Positions 23,782-32,290 of a DNA stretch of 41,243 nt are shown here, piece by piece. The position numbers and the translations under genes were made by a program. Location of the stretch: the NCBI GenBank assembly GCA_018711185.1, contig DVIQ01000063.1:1-41243 (forward strand), given 5' to 3'. The notes beneath the pieces were generated by a model that was not told the DNA's origin, ran no database searches, and saw only the letters and a list, made by a program, of their open reading frames with translations. Position 1 is the stretch's first letter. The number at the start of each line of letters is the position of its first letter. This DNA comes from Candidatus Limivivens intestinipullorum (GTDB lineage Bacteria; Bacillota; Clostridia; Lachnospirales; Lachnospiraceae).

Positions 23782-24825
23782 TTAGAATTTAATAACGGAC
23801 TTGATGACTTCGTCTTTGTGCTTCAGGCTGAAATCCACGCCTTCGATGACGTCTTTAAAGTCAAAGACATGGGATACAATCTTGGAAACCGGGATTAAGC
23901 CGCTGCTGACTGCCTTGATGGCAGTGGGATAAAGGTTGCGGTAGCGGTATACGGAATAAATGGTGCCTTCCATGGCGTTTAAGGTCGCTACATCCAGCTC
24001 CAGAACCGGTTCCGGAGACACGCCCACCAGAGTGATGATGCCGGCGCGTCTGATCAGACGCGCGGTCTGGAGGGTGGAATGGCGGTTGCCAGCGCACTCA
24101 TAGACCAGATCAACGCCGCCGCCGGGAAGAGTTTTCACAAAGTCCTCAATGCTTTCCCGGCTGCCGTTGAAGGTGCGCACAGCGCCGACTTCTTTCGCCT
24201 TTTCCAGCCGTTTGTCCAGCATGTCCACAGCATAGATTTCCGTAATGCCCCTGGCTCTCAGGGACATGATGGTAACAAGGCCGATGCAGCCGCAGCCAAG
24301 GACCACGGCGGACTGGCCGATGGTGGCGTTTGAGAGCTGGCAGGCATGCATACCCACGGCCAGGGGCTCCATGAGAGCGCCTTCCATGGTGGAGACATTG
24401 TCCGGAAGCTTAAAGCACATGCTTGCGGAATGGGTGCAGTATTCAGAAAAAACGCCGTCCTTTTCACCGGGAATCGCCATGAATTTGACGTGGCGGCACA
24501 GGTTGTAGTGGCCTTTTAAGCAGTCCTCGCAGTGACCGCAGGGAACACCGGGCTCAAGGGCCACCCGGTCGCCTACAGCGAAACCCTCGACGCCTTCGCC
24601 AACTTCGGTAACGACGCCGCCGGGCTCATGGCCCAGTACCAGGGGACCGTCGGGTACCCAGTTGGCCAGACGGCCTTCTGAATAAAAATGAAGATCGGAG
24701 CCGCATACGCCGACGTATTCCAGTTTAATCTGAAGTTCGCCGGGACCGGGCTGGGGGATTTCACGCTCATCCCATTCCATTTTCATGGGGCCGGTCATAA
24801 CGGCTACCTTCATCGTTCCTTTCAT
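23782..24825 (-). CDS. Zinc-dependent polyol/alcohol dehydrogenase
   Basis: The 347-residue medium-chain dehydrogenase oxidises a sugar alcohol or secondary alcohol with NAD(P). Catalytic zinc ligands are in GVCGSDLHF and LGHEPGGVV; the structural zinc set is CGHCEDCLKGHYNLC near 100-114; the cofactor motif is VVLGCGCIGLVTI. Overall it resembles sorbitol/xylitol dehydrogenases. The ATG at 24825 has a GAGGAGG site 9-10 bases upstream. It is the last gene of the minus-strand sugar locus, 82 bases after the glycosidase gene. The substrate is inferred from type, not proven. Confidence 0.92.
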   Translation of the reverse strand: MKGTMKVAVMTGPMKMEWDEREIPQPGPGELQIKLEYVGVCGSDLHFYSEGRLANWVPDGPLVLGHEPGGVVTEVGEGVEGFAVGDRVALEPGVPCGHCEDCLKGHYNLCRHVKFMAIPGEKDGVFSEYCTHSASMCFKLPDNVSTMEGALMEPLAVGMHACQLSNATIGQSAVVLGCGCIGLVTIMSLRARGITEIYAVDMLDKRLEKAKEVGAVRTFNGSRESIEDFVKTLPGGGVDLVYECAGNRHSTLQTARLIRRAGIITLVGVSPEPVLELDVATLNAMEGTIYSVYRYRNLYPTAIKAVSSGLIPVSKIVSHVFDFKDVIEGVDFSLKHKDEVIKSVIKF

Positions 24826-24907
24826 AAAAAATGCCTCCTCGTGTAAATGGTTGTGTATGGTGTAATCAGATAATAACAGATGAAAACAGGATTTGTCTAT
24901 GGAAATT

Positions 24908-26155
24908 TTACTCTTCCAATTCCTTTTTCATATTCAACGCTAAAATATTCCAGTTTATGAAACCGCCGTTCATGACGGGGCTGCCGTCGAAGGGATTGTA
25001 GTATTCGTGGAGACAACCGGTTTTTTTCAGATCTTCCCCGAGGAGCTTTAAGCTGCCTTTGCAGATTTCTTCCGCCTCATCACGGTAACCATAGTTTAAA
25101 AGCCCCCGGAATACCACATAGTTGGCCACAAGCCAGATGGGGCCAAGCCAGTTGGAGGGATTGTTGGTGGCGGAGAGATCAAACATTTTTTCGTCCTTAG
25201 CCAGGGTGGTGATGCCAAAAGGAGAGTGGAAGGTGCTTTCATCTTTCCAGTGCCTTGCCAGGCTTGCGGCCTGTTCTTTGGTGGCAAAGCCTGCCCAGAG
25301 GGGGATGAAGCCGGACCACACGCGGATTTTGATGGGCAGGGTTTTCCAGAAAACGCCCAGGCCCTCATGGAACCAGTCGTATTTTCTGGTCTTAATGTCC
25401 ACGTCTGCGGAGTAGAAGAACTGATCCCGCTTGTCCCAGCATTCCTCTAAGATGGCATTGCTCAGATTTTCGGCTTTTTCACGGTAGCCGGCGGCCACAT
25501 CCGGGCGGCCCAGTTTTTCCAGAATCCGCGCCATGGAGGAAAGTTCATGAACCATAAAGGAATTCAGGAAAATATTCGCTGTGGAGAATTTTGGCCGCCC
25601 GAAGGAGGCGGGATCGTTGTCCATGCCGATCATGATATCATCGCACCAAACATAGAGCCCGCAGTTTTCAAAATAGTAGTTGGCATCGTAGCAGGCAAAA
25701 TAGGAGCGAAGCCCGTCCAGGGCGCCAAAGATCCAGCCGTAATCTCCGGTGTAATCGGAAATCAGACAGATCTGGCCGCACAGGAAGGGCTTGTGCATGT
25801 TCATAAGCACGCCCTCTTTGTGCCTCATGTTCAGGTAAGGCTCAGGCCAGTCCTTGACCTCAATCATCATCGGAATGTAGCCGTCATCCAGCTGATGATC
25901 CAGGAAGTTTTGGACATTTCCTCTGGCATGGATGAGAATTTTTTCCTGTATGGCCGGTTCAAAGGCATCCATCATTCCCAGCAGACCGTAGGCAGACCAG
26001 TAGGTGTCCCAGTCCCAGACGTTTCCGTCATAGACAGAGCCGGGATCGATAAAAGGATAGTGTATAAAGCTTCTTGGTTCTTTGAGCAGATCCGTCACAT
26101 GCTCTTTCACGTAATTTCTCAGCAGATCCGCGTATTCTTCAAACTGTTTTTCCAT
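24908..26155 (-). CDS. Trehalase/GH63-like glycoside hydrolase
   Basis: This 415-residue cytoplasmic protein has an (alpha/alpha)6 barrel with the WDTYW motif near 50 (VWDWDTYWSAYG), the MHKPFLCGQ segment, NPSNWLGPIWLVANY, and HEYYNPFDGSPVMNGGFINW near the C terminus, where the Glu is the probable base. These are typical of the GH37/GH63/mannosylglycerate-hydrolase group. No signal peptide is present, so it would act on an imported glycoside. The ribosome site is AGAAGGAGGAACA. It lies 32 bases after the intact permease gene in the same transcript. Confidence 0.85.
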   Translation of the reverse strand: MEKQFEEYADLLRNYVKEHVTDLLKEPRSFIHYPFIDPGSVYDGNVWDWDTYWSAYGLLGMMDAFEPAIQEKILIHARGNVQNFLDHQLDDGYIPMMIEVKDWPEPYLNMRHKEGVLMNMHKPFLCGQICLISDYTGDYGWIFGALDGLRSYFACYDANYYFENCGLYVWCDDIMIGMDNDPASFGRPKFSTANIFLNSFMVHELSSMARILEKLGRPDVAAGYREKAENLSNAILEECWDKRDQFFYSADVDIKTRKYDWFHEGLGVFWKTLPIKIRVWSGFIPLWAGFATKEQAASLARHWKDESTFHSPFGITTLAKDEKMFDLSATNNPSNWLGPIWLVANYVVFRGLLNYGYRDEAEEICKGSLKLLGEDLKKTGCLHEYYNPFDGSPVMNGGFINWNILALNMKKELEE

Positions 26156-26187
26156 TGTTCCTCCTTCTGACGCGCAAATCGCGTCGT

Positions 26188-27030
26188 TTAGCCTTTTACC
26201 GCGCCGGTGGTCATTCCCTCGATGACTTTTTTGTTCAGGAAAAGGTACATAACCAGCATGGGAACGACGCAGATGGACACGGAGGCAAAGATCGCGCCCC
26301 AGTTAGTGGCGCCAAATTCTGTTTCAAAGTATAAAAGTCCTGTCTGGATGGTTTTTAGCTCTGTGCTGCTGACAAAGGTCATGGAGTAGAGCAGATCATT
26401 CCATTTAAAGAAAAACTGAATGACCAGAACGGTGATAATGGCGTTTTTTGTCAGCGGTACCACGATGTGGTACAGCAGGGTATAAATTCCGCAGCCGTCG
26501 ATTACCGCGGCTTCCAGGATCTCGTCCGGGAAGGAGCGCATATAGCCCTGTAGAAGATAAATAGAAAAGGACAGGGCGGAGGCTGTATAAACCAGAATCA
26601 GACACGATCTGGTATTGATCAGGTGCATCCTCTGGAAGATCTGGAACAGGGGAATCAGGGAGGTGGCCACGGGAATCATAATGCCGAAGGCAAAATACCG
26701 GTTAAAAAATTCCCGCCCTTTCCAGCGCATCTTCGTCAGCGCGAAGGTGGTGGTCATGGATAAAACAATAATCAGCACAAGGGACAAAACCGTGCAGATC
26801 AGGCTGTTTTTGAAGAAAATGGCCATTTTTCCTCTGGTCCAGGCATCGATGTAATTCTGAATGTAAAATCCGGCGTTCAGGGCGTAGGCGGGCTTGCTGA
26901 CAAACTCGTCCGGCGTCTTGAAGGAAGCCGTGAGCATCCAGAAAAGAGGATAGATGTCAATGATCACCAGAATGCCGATGATTAATTTTGTCACAATGGA
27001 CCGGGTAAGCTTTTTCGTTTTGTATGTCAT
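26188..27030 (-). CDS. Carbohydrate ABC transporter permease (MalG type)
   Basis: The 280-residue membrane protein has six predicted helices and the cytoplasmic EAA loop EAAVIDGCGIYTLLYHIVVPLTKN near 190-215, which docks on the ATPase. Features such as PLFWMLTASFKTPDEF at the N terminus mark the MalG-like second permease of sugar uptake systems. Its partner, the MalF-type permease, is the truncated gene just upstream. The ribosome site is GAAAGGAGGATTTTC. The gene itself is intact. The ATPase and binding protein are not in the window. Confidence 0.92.
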   Translation of the reverse strand: MTYKTKKLTRSIVTKLIIGILVIIDIYPLFWMLTASFKTPDEFVSKPAYALNAGFYIQNYIDAWTRGKMAIFFKNSLICTVLSLVLIIVLSMTTTFALTKMRWKGREFFNRYFAFGIMIPVATSLIPLFQIFQRMHLINTRSCLILVYTASALSFSIYLLQGYMRSFPDEILEAAVIDGCGIYTLLYHIVVPLTKNAIITVLVIQFFFKWNDLLYSMTFVSSTELKTIQTGLLYFETEFGATNWGAIFASVSICVVPMLVMYLFLNKKVIEGMTTGAVKG

Positions 27031-27053
27031 GAAAATCCTCCTTTCGGGCAGCG

Positions 27054-27593
27054 TCAGTCCACAGGCTTGTCGAATTTCCGTATGATGCCTGAACCGAAAA
27101 CGCAGATCAGGAAGATAATCAGGGCGATCACGCTTCCGTAGCCGGTGCGGCTGAAGGTAAAGGCCGTATCATACATGTACATGGAAAGGGACTTGGTGGC
27201 TCCGCTGGGACCGCCTCCGGTAAGGGCCAGAGAGGACTCAAACATCTTAACCGTCCCGGTAAAGCTGAAAATTACGCAGGTGACAATCATCGGACGGAGA
27301 AGAGGCGCCAGCACGCGGCGGAACAGAGGAATGGCTCTGCAGCCATCGATGCGGGCTGCTTCAATGACATCCTGGGGAATATCCAGGAGGGCTCCATAAA
27401 ATATAATAGCGTAAAAACCGATGGCAGTCCAGATGTCCATGGCGCAAAGGGAACCAAGGGCCGTGGAAGCCTCGCCGATCCAGGCGTGGACAAGCTGCGG
27501 AAGGCCCACAGCGTCCAGAAGGCTGTTCAAAGCGGCCGGAACGGTTGCCCGGAGGCTGGCTGCGATGGGATTTCCGATTGTAATTAAAAGCAA
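27054..27593 (-). pseudogene. Truncated carbohydrate ABC permease (MalF type)
   Basis: Only the C-terminal 179 residues or so of a MalF-type permease remain, including EAARIDGCRAIPLFRRVLAPLLRP (the EAA loop) and two or three helices after it. Family members have 280-300 residues and six helices, so about the first 110, with the first helices, are missing. Upstream in frame there is a stop (27600-27602); the only initiator is TTG at 27591-27593, which has no ribosome site. Beyond this the sequence belongs to the divergent mtnN gene. A deletion or rearrangement near 27575-27600 probably removed the rest together with any binding-protein gene. Confidence 0.85.
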
Positions 27594-27606
27594 AGTATTT
27601 TAAAAT
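27578..27606 (+). promoter_or_regulatory. Sigma-A promoter of mtnN
   Basis: TTGTAA and TAAAAT are separated by exactly 17 bases. The -35 lies inside the open end of the truncated permease, so this promoter may have been formed by, or spared at, the deletion junction. Confidence 0.75.
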
Positions 27607-27686
27607 AAGGGAGGAGCGGCTGCCGCTGCCGGCAGGAACGGCAGCCTTCTGCGGCAAACAAAACGCGAGAGAAAGGAAACAGAAGC

Positions 27687-28391
27687 ATGAGCACAGTAGT
27701 TGGAATTATCGGAGCAATGGAGATTGAGGTGGAGGCCTTAAAGAAGGATATGAAGGTCCGCAGAACGGTTTCGAAGGCCGGGATGGAATTTTGCCAGGGC
27801 GTGCTTTCTGGCTGCGAGGCCGTTGTGGTGCGCAGCGGTATCGGGAAGGTGAACGCTGCCGTCTGCACCCAGATTCTGATAGATCAGTTTGGCGTAACGC
27901 ATGTGATCAATACCGGGATCGCCGGGTCTTTGCGGGCGGAAATCAATATCGGGGATATTGTGATTTCCACAGACCTGGTGCAGCACGATATGGACGCCAC
28001 GAATTTTGGCTATCCGGTGGGGCAGATTCCTCAGATGGATACCTTTTCTTTCCCGGCAGATGAAGGACTTTGCGAGCTGGCCGAGAAGACTTGCCGCAAG
28101 GCTGTGCCGGAGATCGGGGTTTTCCGGGGGAGGATTGTCAGCGGAGATCAGTTTGTGGCCGGACATGAAGTCAAGGACCGTCTCTTAAAAACTTTCGACG
28201 GATTCTGCACGGAGATGGAAGGGGCGGCCATTGGTCAGACTGCATGGCTGAATAAGGTGCCTTTTGTCATTTTAAGGGCGATCTCTGATAAGGCGGATGA
28301 CAGCGCGTCCATGGATTATCCGGTGTTTGAGCGCCAGGCGGCCTGGCACTGCGTAACGCTGGTTGAGAAGCTCCTTGAGGAGCTGGCTTAA
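27687..28391 (+). CDS. mtnN: 5'-methylthioadenosine/S-adenosylhomocysteine nucleosidase
   Basis: The enzyme removes adenine from MTA and SAH, products of polyamine synthesis, methylation and AI-2 pathways. The 234-residue protein starts VGIIGAMEIEVEALKKDM and contains GIGKVNAAVCTQ, INTGIAGSLR, VQHDMDATNFGYPVGQIP, VSGDQFV, FCTEMEGAAIGQTAW and RAISDKADDSASMDY. The Glu of EMEGA and the Asp of SDKAD are the catalytic residues. The length is normal. The ribosome site is AGAAAGGAAACAGAAGC. A GC-rich hairpin (GGCTGCCG with CGGCAGCC, 27618-27645) lies in its leader. Confidence 0.95.
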   Translation: MSTVVGIIGAMEIEVEALKKDMKVRRTVSKAGMEFCQGVLSGCEAVVVRSGIGKVNAAVCTQILIDQFGVTHVINTGIAGSLRAEINIGDIVISTDLVQHDMDATNFGYPVGQIPQMDTFSFPADEGLCELAEKTCRKAVPEIGVFRGRIVSGDQFVAGHEVKDRLLKTFDGFCTEMEGAAIGQTAWLNKVPFVILRAISDKADDSASMDYPVFERQAAWHCVTLVEKLLEELA

Positions 28392-28420
28392 AGGAGCTTT
28401 CATAGCTTCATCCCCCAAAA

Positions 28421-28454
28421 GACCCGGAAATACGCGGCTTCCGGGCCTTTTTTT
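28421..28454 (+). terminator. Terminator of mtnN
   Basis: CCCGGAA and TTCCGGG form the stem around TACGCGGC, followed by CC and seven Ts, 30 bases after the stop. Confidence 0.85.
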
Positions 28455-28470
28455 GTCGATGAAAACTGCT

Positions 28471-28498
28471 TTGCAAAACGGTCCGGTCCGGGTATAAT
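28471..28498 (+). promoter_or_regulatory. Sigma-A promoter of the membrane-protein gene
   Basis: TTGCAA and TATAAT are separated by 16 bases (or TTTGCA at 17). Start codon 63 bases downstream. Confidence 0.75.
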
Positions 28499-28561
28499 GG
28501 CGAAGACAGGCGGCCGGCGCCCGAAACTGAACACCATGTTTGACAAAGGGGGATTTCATTT

Positions 28562-29413
28562 ATGTTGCGATTTGTTCTCGAACAGAACATCCTGTTTTAC
28601 GCCATGACGGTGGTTTGTATCCTGGGGGTACTCAGCCAGATTTTCCTGGGCAGAGCTTATGGAAAGCTGACGAAGGACGCCTCCCGGGGCGGACAGGCCC
28701 AGGGGAAGCTTATGAAGCAGATCAGGCAGAGGCTTGGTTCCGGACAGAACCCGGCGCTTTTAGTGGAGAGCAGCCTGACGGAATACCGGATCTGGGGACA
28801 GAGCTTCCATAGCTGGCAGAGAATGGGATTTCTGTCCTGGGTGCTTGTGCTGGCCATCGGAGGCTTCGGATGGTATTTTTCCGGGGCGCAGAGAATGGGA
28901 ACGCAGATGCAGCAGCGCTATCTCTGGTATATGGCGGCGGCCGGGGTACTGACGGCGCTGGCTTATCTGCTGGCGGATACGGGATACCGGCGGAAGAGGC
29001 TGGCCACCGGGATTTTGGACTACGCGGAGAGCATGGCGGCCGCGGATCAGGTCTGGAAAAGAGAAACAAAAACCGGCATGACAGCCGCGGCGGTGGAAAC
29101 GGCGGCCGGGGAAGAGGAGGAGCTGGGACGGGCCTGCGGCGCCATGACCCGGGCGGAGAGCGCAGTACAGGCAGAGAGCGCCAGAGGGAGCGTGGTGCAG
29201 GCGGTTCCCAGGGAGCGGCGGCTGAAACTGAAGGAGTCCAGGGCGCAAAGGGAAAAGCGGGAGCTGAAGGAGAACATGAGCCGGATTAAGGAGGGGCTTA
29301 GCGAATCGGCGGCCTCCCAGGAGAAGGAGCGCAACGCCGAGATTCTGAAACAAATGGACCCGAAAGAACAGGAGCGCGTCATACGGGAGGTGTTGAAGGA
29401 ATTTTTGTCGTGA
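28562..29413 (+). CDS. Unknown protein with three membrane helices and charged tail
   Basis: The 283-residue protein is not recognised. It has a short N terminus, a helix at about 10-30, a soluble stretch (about 35-85), helices at about 90-108 and 118-138, and a long cytoplasmic tail (140-283). The tail is low-complexity (Ala/Glu/Arg) and ends in a highly charged probable coiled coil (ESRAQREKRELKENMSRI, KEQERVIREVLKEFL). The ribosome site is AAAGGGGGATTTCATTT. It stands between a terminator and the pgi promoter, so it is its own unit. A role as a membrane scaffold is possible but speculative. Confidence 0.7.
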   Translation: MLRFVLEQNILFYAMTVVCILGVLSQIFLGRAYGKLTKDASRGGQAQGKLMKQIRQRLGSGQNPALLVESSLTEYRIWGQSFHSWQRMGFLSWVLVLAIGGFGWYFSGAQRMGTQMQQRYLWYMAAAGVLTALAYLLADTGYRRKRLATGILDYAESMAAADQVWKRETKTGMTAAAVETAAGEEEELGRACGAMTRAESAVQAESARGSVVQAVPRERRLKLKESRAQREKRELKENMSRIKEGLSESAASQEKERNAEILKQMDPKEQERVIREVLKEFLS

Positions 29414-29420
29414 TTTGTGG

Positions 29421-29449
29421 TTGCACTTATGGAAGGAGTTTGATAAAAT
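29421..29449 (+). promoter_or_regulatory. Sigma-A promoter of pgi
   Basis: TTGCAC and TAAAAT are separated by exactly 17 bases. The leader of about 115 bases has a strong hairpin (GGCGGGACGG with CCGTCCGCCCGCC, near 29500-29527). Confidence 0.8.
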
Positions 29450-29572
29450 GTTTTTGACTGAATAGCCCGCGCTGCAAAGGCAGCCGGGCCCAGGCCAGAG
29501 GCGGGACGGATCGCCGTCCGCCCGCCAAGCGGCGGCGCTATGCTGCTGACAAAGTGAGAAGGAGCTGAAATT

Positions 29573-30922
29573 ATGGAGAAGAGAGTAACGTTTGATTATT
29601 CCAAAGCCAAAGCTTTCATCCGTGACAATGAAATGGAGTCCATGAAAACGCTGACGGAGGCTGCGAAGGAGACTCTGGTGAGCAGAACCGGGGCCGGAAA
29701 TGATTTTTTGGGGTGGATCGATCTGCCGGTGAACTATGACAAAGAGGAGTTTGGAAGAATCCAGGAAGCGGCTAAAAAAATCCAGTCCGACAGCGAAGTA
29801 CTGCTGGTAATCGGCATCGGCGGTTCCTACTTAGGAGCCAGAGCGGCCATCGAGTTTTTGCGCCACAGCTTTTACAATGTGGTTTCCAGGGAAATCCGCA
29901 AAACGCCGGAGATCTATTATGTGGGAAACAGCATCAGCAGCACCTACCTTGGTGAGCTGATCGATGTCATCGGAGACCGGGATTTCTCCGTGAACATTAT
30001 CTCCAAGTCCGGCACCACCACGGAGCCGGCCATCGCTTTCCGCATTTTCAAGGAGATGCTGGAAAAGAAGTATGGAAAAGAGGGCGCGGCCAAGCGGATT
30101 TACGCCACCACGGACAAAGCGAAGGGCGCTTTGAAGAACCTGGCCACGGAAGAGGGATATGAGACCTTTGTGGTTCCGGATGACGTGGGAGGACGTTTCT
30201 CTGTTCTGACGGCTGTAGGCCTGCTCCCCATCGCTGTCAGCGGAGCGGATATCACCGCCCTGATGGAAGGCGCGGCGGCAGCCAGAGAGAGAGCTCTGGG
30301 CTGCACCTTTGAGGAAAACGACGCCATGCTGTATGCCGCGGTAAGGAATATCCTTCTGCGCAAGGGAAAGGCTGTAGAGATCCTCTGCAATTACGAGCCG
30401 AACCTTCACTATGTCAGTGAGTGGTGGAAGCAGCTTTACGGAGAATCCGAAGGCAAGGATCAGAAGGGCCTGTTCCCGGCATCTGTGGACCTGACCACGG
30501 ATCTGCATTCCATGGGCCAGTTTATCCAGGACGGCGCCAGGATCATGTTTGAGACGGTTCTGAAGGTGGACAAGCCGAGAAAGCAGATCGTCATCGGCGA
30601 GGAGCCCACAGATCTGGACGGCCTGAACTATCTGGCAGGGAAGGATATGGATTTCGTAAACAAGAACGCTATGAACGGTACGATTCTGGCGCACACGGAC
30701 GGAAATGTGCCGAACCTGTGCGTGTCCATCGATGCCATGGACGAGCGCTCCCTGGGCGAGCTGTTCTACTTCTTTGAGTTCGCCTGCGGCGTAAGCGGCT
30801 ATCTCCTGGGCGTGAATCCGTTCAACCAGCCTGGAGTAGAGAGCTATAAAAAGAATATGTTCGCGCTTCTGGGAAAACCAGGCTATGAAAAAGAGAGAGA
30901 AGAACTTCTGAAGCGGCTGTAA
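29573..30922 (+). CDS. pgi: Glucose-6-phosphate isomerase
   Basis: Pgi interconverts glucose-6-phosphate and fructose-6-phosphate in glycolysis. The 449-residue length is that of the shorter bacterial type found in Bacillota. Motifs in order are [18 protein letters not shown] (phosphosugar binding, near 82-99), [15 protein letters not shown] near 143-157, [34 protein letters not shown] (catalytic Glu), [13 protein letters not shown] (catalytic His) and the C-terminal [16 protein letters not shown] with the catalytic Lys. The ribosome site is GAGAAGGAGCTGAAATT. It is complete, with its own promoter and terminator. Confidence 0.97.
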   Translation: MEKRVTFDYSKAKAFIRDNEMESMKTLTEAAKETLVSRTGAGNDFLGWIDLPVNYDKEEFGRIQEAAKKIQSDSEVLLVIGIGGSYLGARAAIEFLRHSFYNVVSREIRKTPEIYYVGNSISSTYLGELIDVIGDRDFSVNIISKSGTTTEPAIAFRIFKEMLEKKYGKEGAAKRIYATTDKAKGALKNLATEEGYETFVVPDDVGGRFSVLTAVGLLPIAVSGADITALMEGAAAARERALGCTFEENDAMLYAAVRNILLRKGKAVEILCNYEPNLHYVSEWWKQLYGESEGKDQKGLFPASVDLTTDLHSMGQFIQDGARIMFETVLKVDKPRKQIVIGEEPTDLDGLNYLAGKDMDFVNKNAMNGTILAHTDGNVPNLCVSIDAMDERSLGELFYFFEFACGVSGYLLGVNPFNQPGVESYKKNMFALLGKPGYEKEREELLKRL

Positions 30923-31002
30923 GAAAACGGCAGCAGGCAAGACAGAGCCGGAGGGCTGCGCAGCGGCAGTTTGGCAGGGTCAAATGGTTTAGGTGCGCGA
31001 AG

Positions 31003-31056
31003 GGAAGGCGAGGGCGCTGTGATACATACGGAAAGTATCGCGGCGCCTTCCTTTTT
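31003..31056 (+). terminator. Terminator of pgi
   Basis: GGAAGGCG and CGCCTTCC form the base, GTGATAC and GTATCGC the upper stem, and TTTTT follows. It lies 80 bases after the stop. Confidence 0.75.
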
Positions 31057-31159
31057 ACTTTAAAAGTCCGCCGGCGGGCGTGTACGGGAGGCGATCCGCC
31101 AGGAAGCGGGCTGCGTGGGGGCAGAGGCAGATATACAGAATAGAAAACGGAGGAAGCAG

Positions 31160-32113
31160 ATGGAAATTGTATTTTTGGAAGCCGGTACATTGGGAAGTGA
31201 TATGGATTTTTCACTTTTCGAGAGCCTGGGACATGTGACGAGATATGAGACCAGCACCGCCGCGGACACGCCGGAGAAGGTGAAAAACGCCGATATCGTG
31301 GTGGTGAACAAAATCAATATGAACGAGCAAACGCTGGGCAGGGCCAAAAAGCTGAAAATGATCGCCATTACAGCTACGGGATACAACATGGTGGATCTGG
31401 ACTTCACAAAAAGCAGGGGGATTGCCGTGACCAATGTGGCGGGGTATTCCACGGACGCGGTGGCGCAGCATACCTTTGCCCTGCTCTTTTATCTGATGCA
31501 CAAGCTCGCGTACTATGACGGCTATGTAAAAAGAGGAGAATACTGCGAGAGCACGGCGTTTACCCATATCGCGGAGCCGTTTCATGAGCTGGCCCAAAAG
31601 ACCTGGGGAATTATCGGCCTGGGAGCCATTGGACACAAGGTTGCGGCTTTGGCCAGGGCCTTCGGCTGTCGGGTGATCTATCATTCCATGTCCGGGTGTG
31701 TCCGGCCGGAGCCCTATGAGCAGGTGGATTTTGAGGAACTGCTGTCACAGGCGGATATTTTATCTGTCCATGCGCCTTTGACAGAAGCTACCAGGGGTCT
31801 CATGGACCGTGAGGCCTTCCGGCGGATGAAGCCGGGATCGATTTTTCTGAATCTGGCCAGAGGAGCGATTGTCCGGGAGGAGGATCTCGCCTGGGCTCTC
31901 CGGGAAGGAGAAATCGCCGCCGCCGGTCTGGATGTCTTGGCTGTGGAGCCTATGAGCCGGGAAAATCCGCTTATGGAGATTCAGGACAGCCGCAGGCTCA
32001 TCATCACGCCCCACATCGCATGGGCGCCCGTGGAGACCAGAGCCAGACTGCTGGATGAAGTGTATCGGAATATACAGGCATTTTTAAACGGCGAAGCCCG
32101 TAATCTGGTTTGA
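31160..32113 (+). CDS. D-isomer-specific 2-hydroxyacid dehydrogenase
   Basis: NAD(P)-linked enzymes of this family reduce 2-keto acids; hydroxypyruvate reductase/glycerate dehydrogenase is the best-fitting member. The 317-residue protein has GYNMVDLDFTKSRGIAVTNVAGYSTDAVAQHTF, the cofactor motif GLGAIGHKVAALARAFG near 155-171, NLARGAIVREEDLAWAL (catalytic Arg), LAVEPMSRENPL (Glu) and ITPHIAWAP (His). The ATG at 31160 follows CGGAGGAAGCAG; an open frame upstream to 31115 is only leader. There is no clear terminator downstream, and the next gene has its own promoter. Confidence 0.92.
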   Translation: MEIVFLEAGTLGSDMDFSLFESLGHVTRYETSTAADTPEKVKNADIVVVNKINMNEQTLGRAKKLKMIAITATGYNMVDLDFTKSRGIAVTNVAGYSTDAVAQHTFALLFYLMHKLAYYDGYVKRGEYCESTAFTHIAEPFHELAQKTWGIIGLGAIGHKVAALARAFGCRVIYHSMSGCVRPEPYEQVDFEELLSQADILSVHAPLTEATRGLMDREAFRRMKPGSIFLNLARGAIVREEDLAWALREGEIAAAGLDVLAVEPMSRENPLMEIQDSRRLIITPHIAWAPVETRARLLDEVYRNIQAFLNGEARNLV

Positions 32114-32151
32114 TTTTCTTTTTAATCACTGCTGGCTCCCACAATTTGGAC

Positions 32152-32180
32152 TTGCGTTTAAAGAAGTTTTCATGTAGAAT
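32152..32180 (+). promoter_or_regulatory. Sigma-A promoter of the oligopeptide transporter operon
   Basis: TTGCGT and TAGAAT are separated by exactly 17 bases, giving a leader of about 105 bases before oppB. Confidence 0.65.
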
Positions 32181-32290
32181 AATAAAATGTTTGTGTTTAT
32201 CTGAAGGACAGAAGATTTTGGACTGCGGACAGAATCCAAGAATGATACTGAGGATTGCAACAACTATAACGAAAGAGGTGTAAAAGTTTC

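Noticed and set aside
25547..26170. 207-codon plus frame opposite the trehalase-like gene
   Set aside because: It lacks a ribosome site and motifs; the minus-strand enzyme is clear and fits its operon.
29449..29466. Five-codon leader peptide (ATG to TAG) after GGAAGGAG ahead of pgi
   Set aside because: The apparent ribosome site lies between the -35 and -10 boxes of the pgi promoter and would not be transcribed from it.
29831..30940. 369-codon minus frame opposite pgi
   Set aside because: Pgi motifs are unambiguous on the plus strand; the opposite frame is open because of codon bias only.
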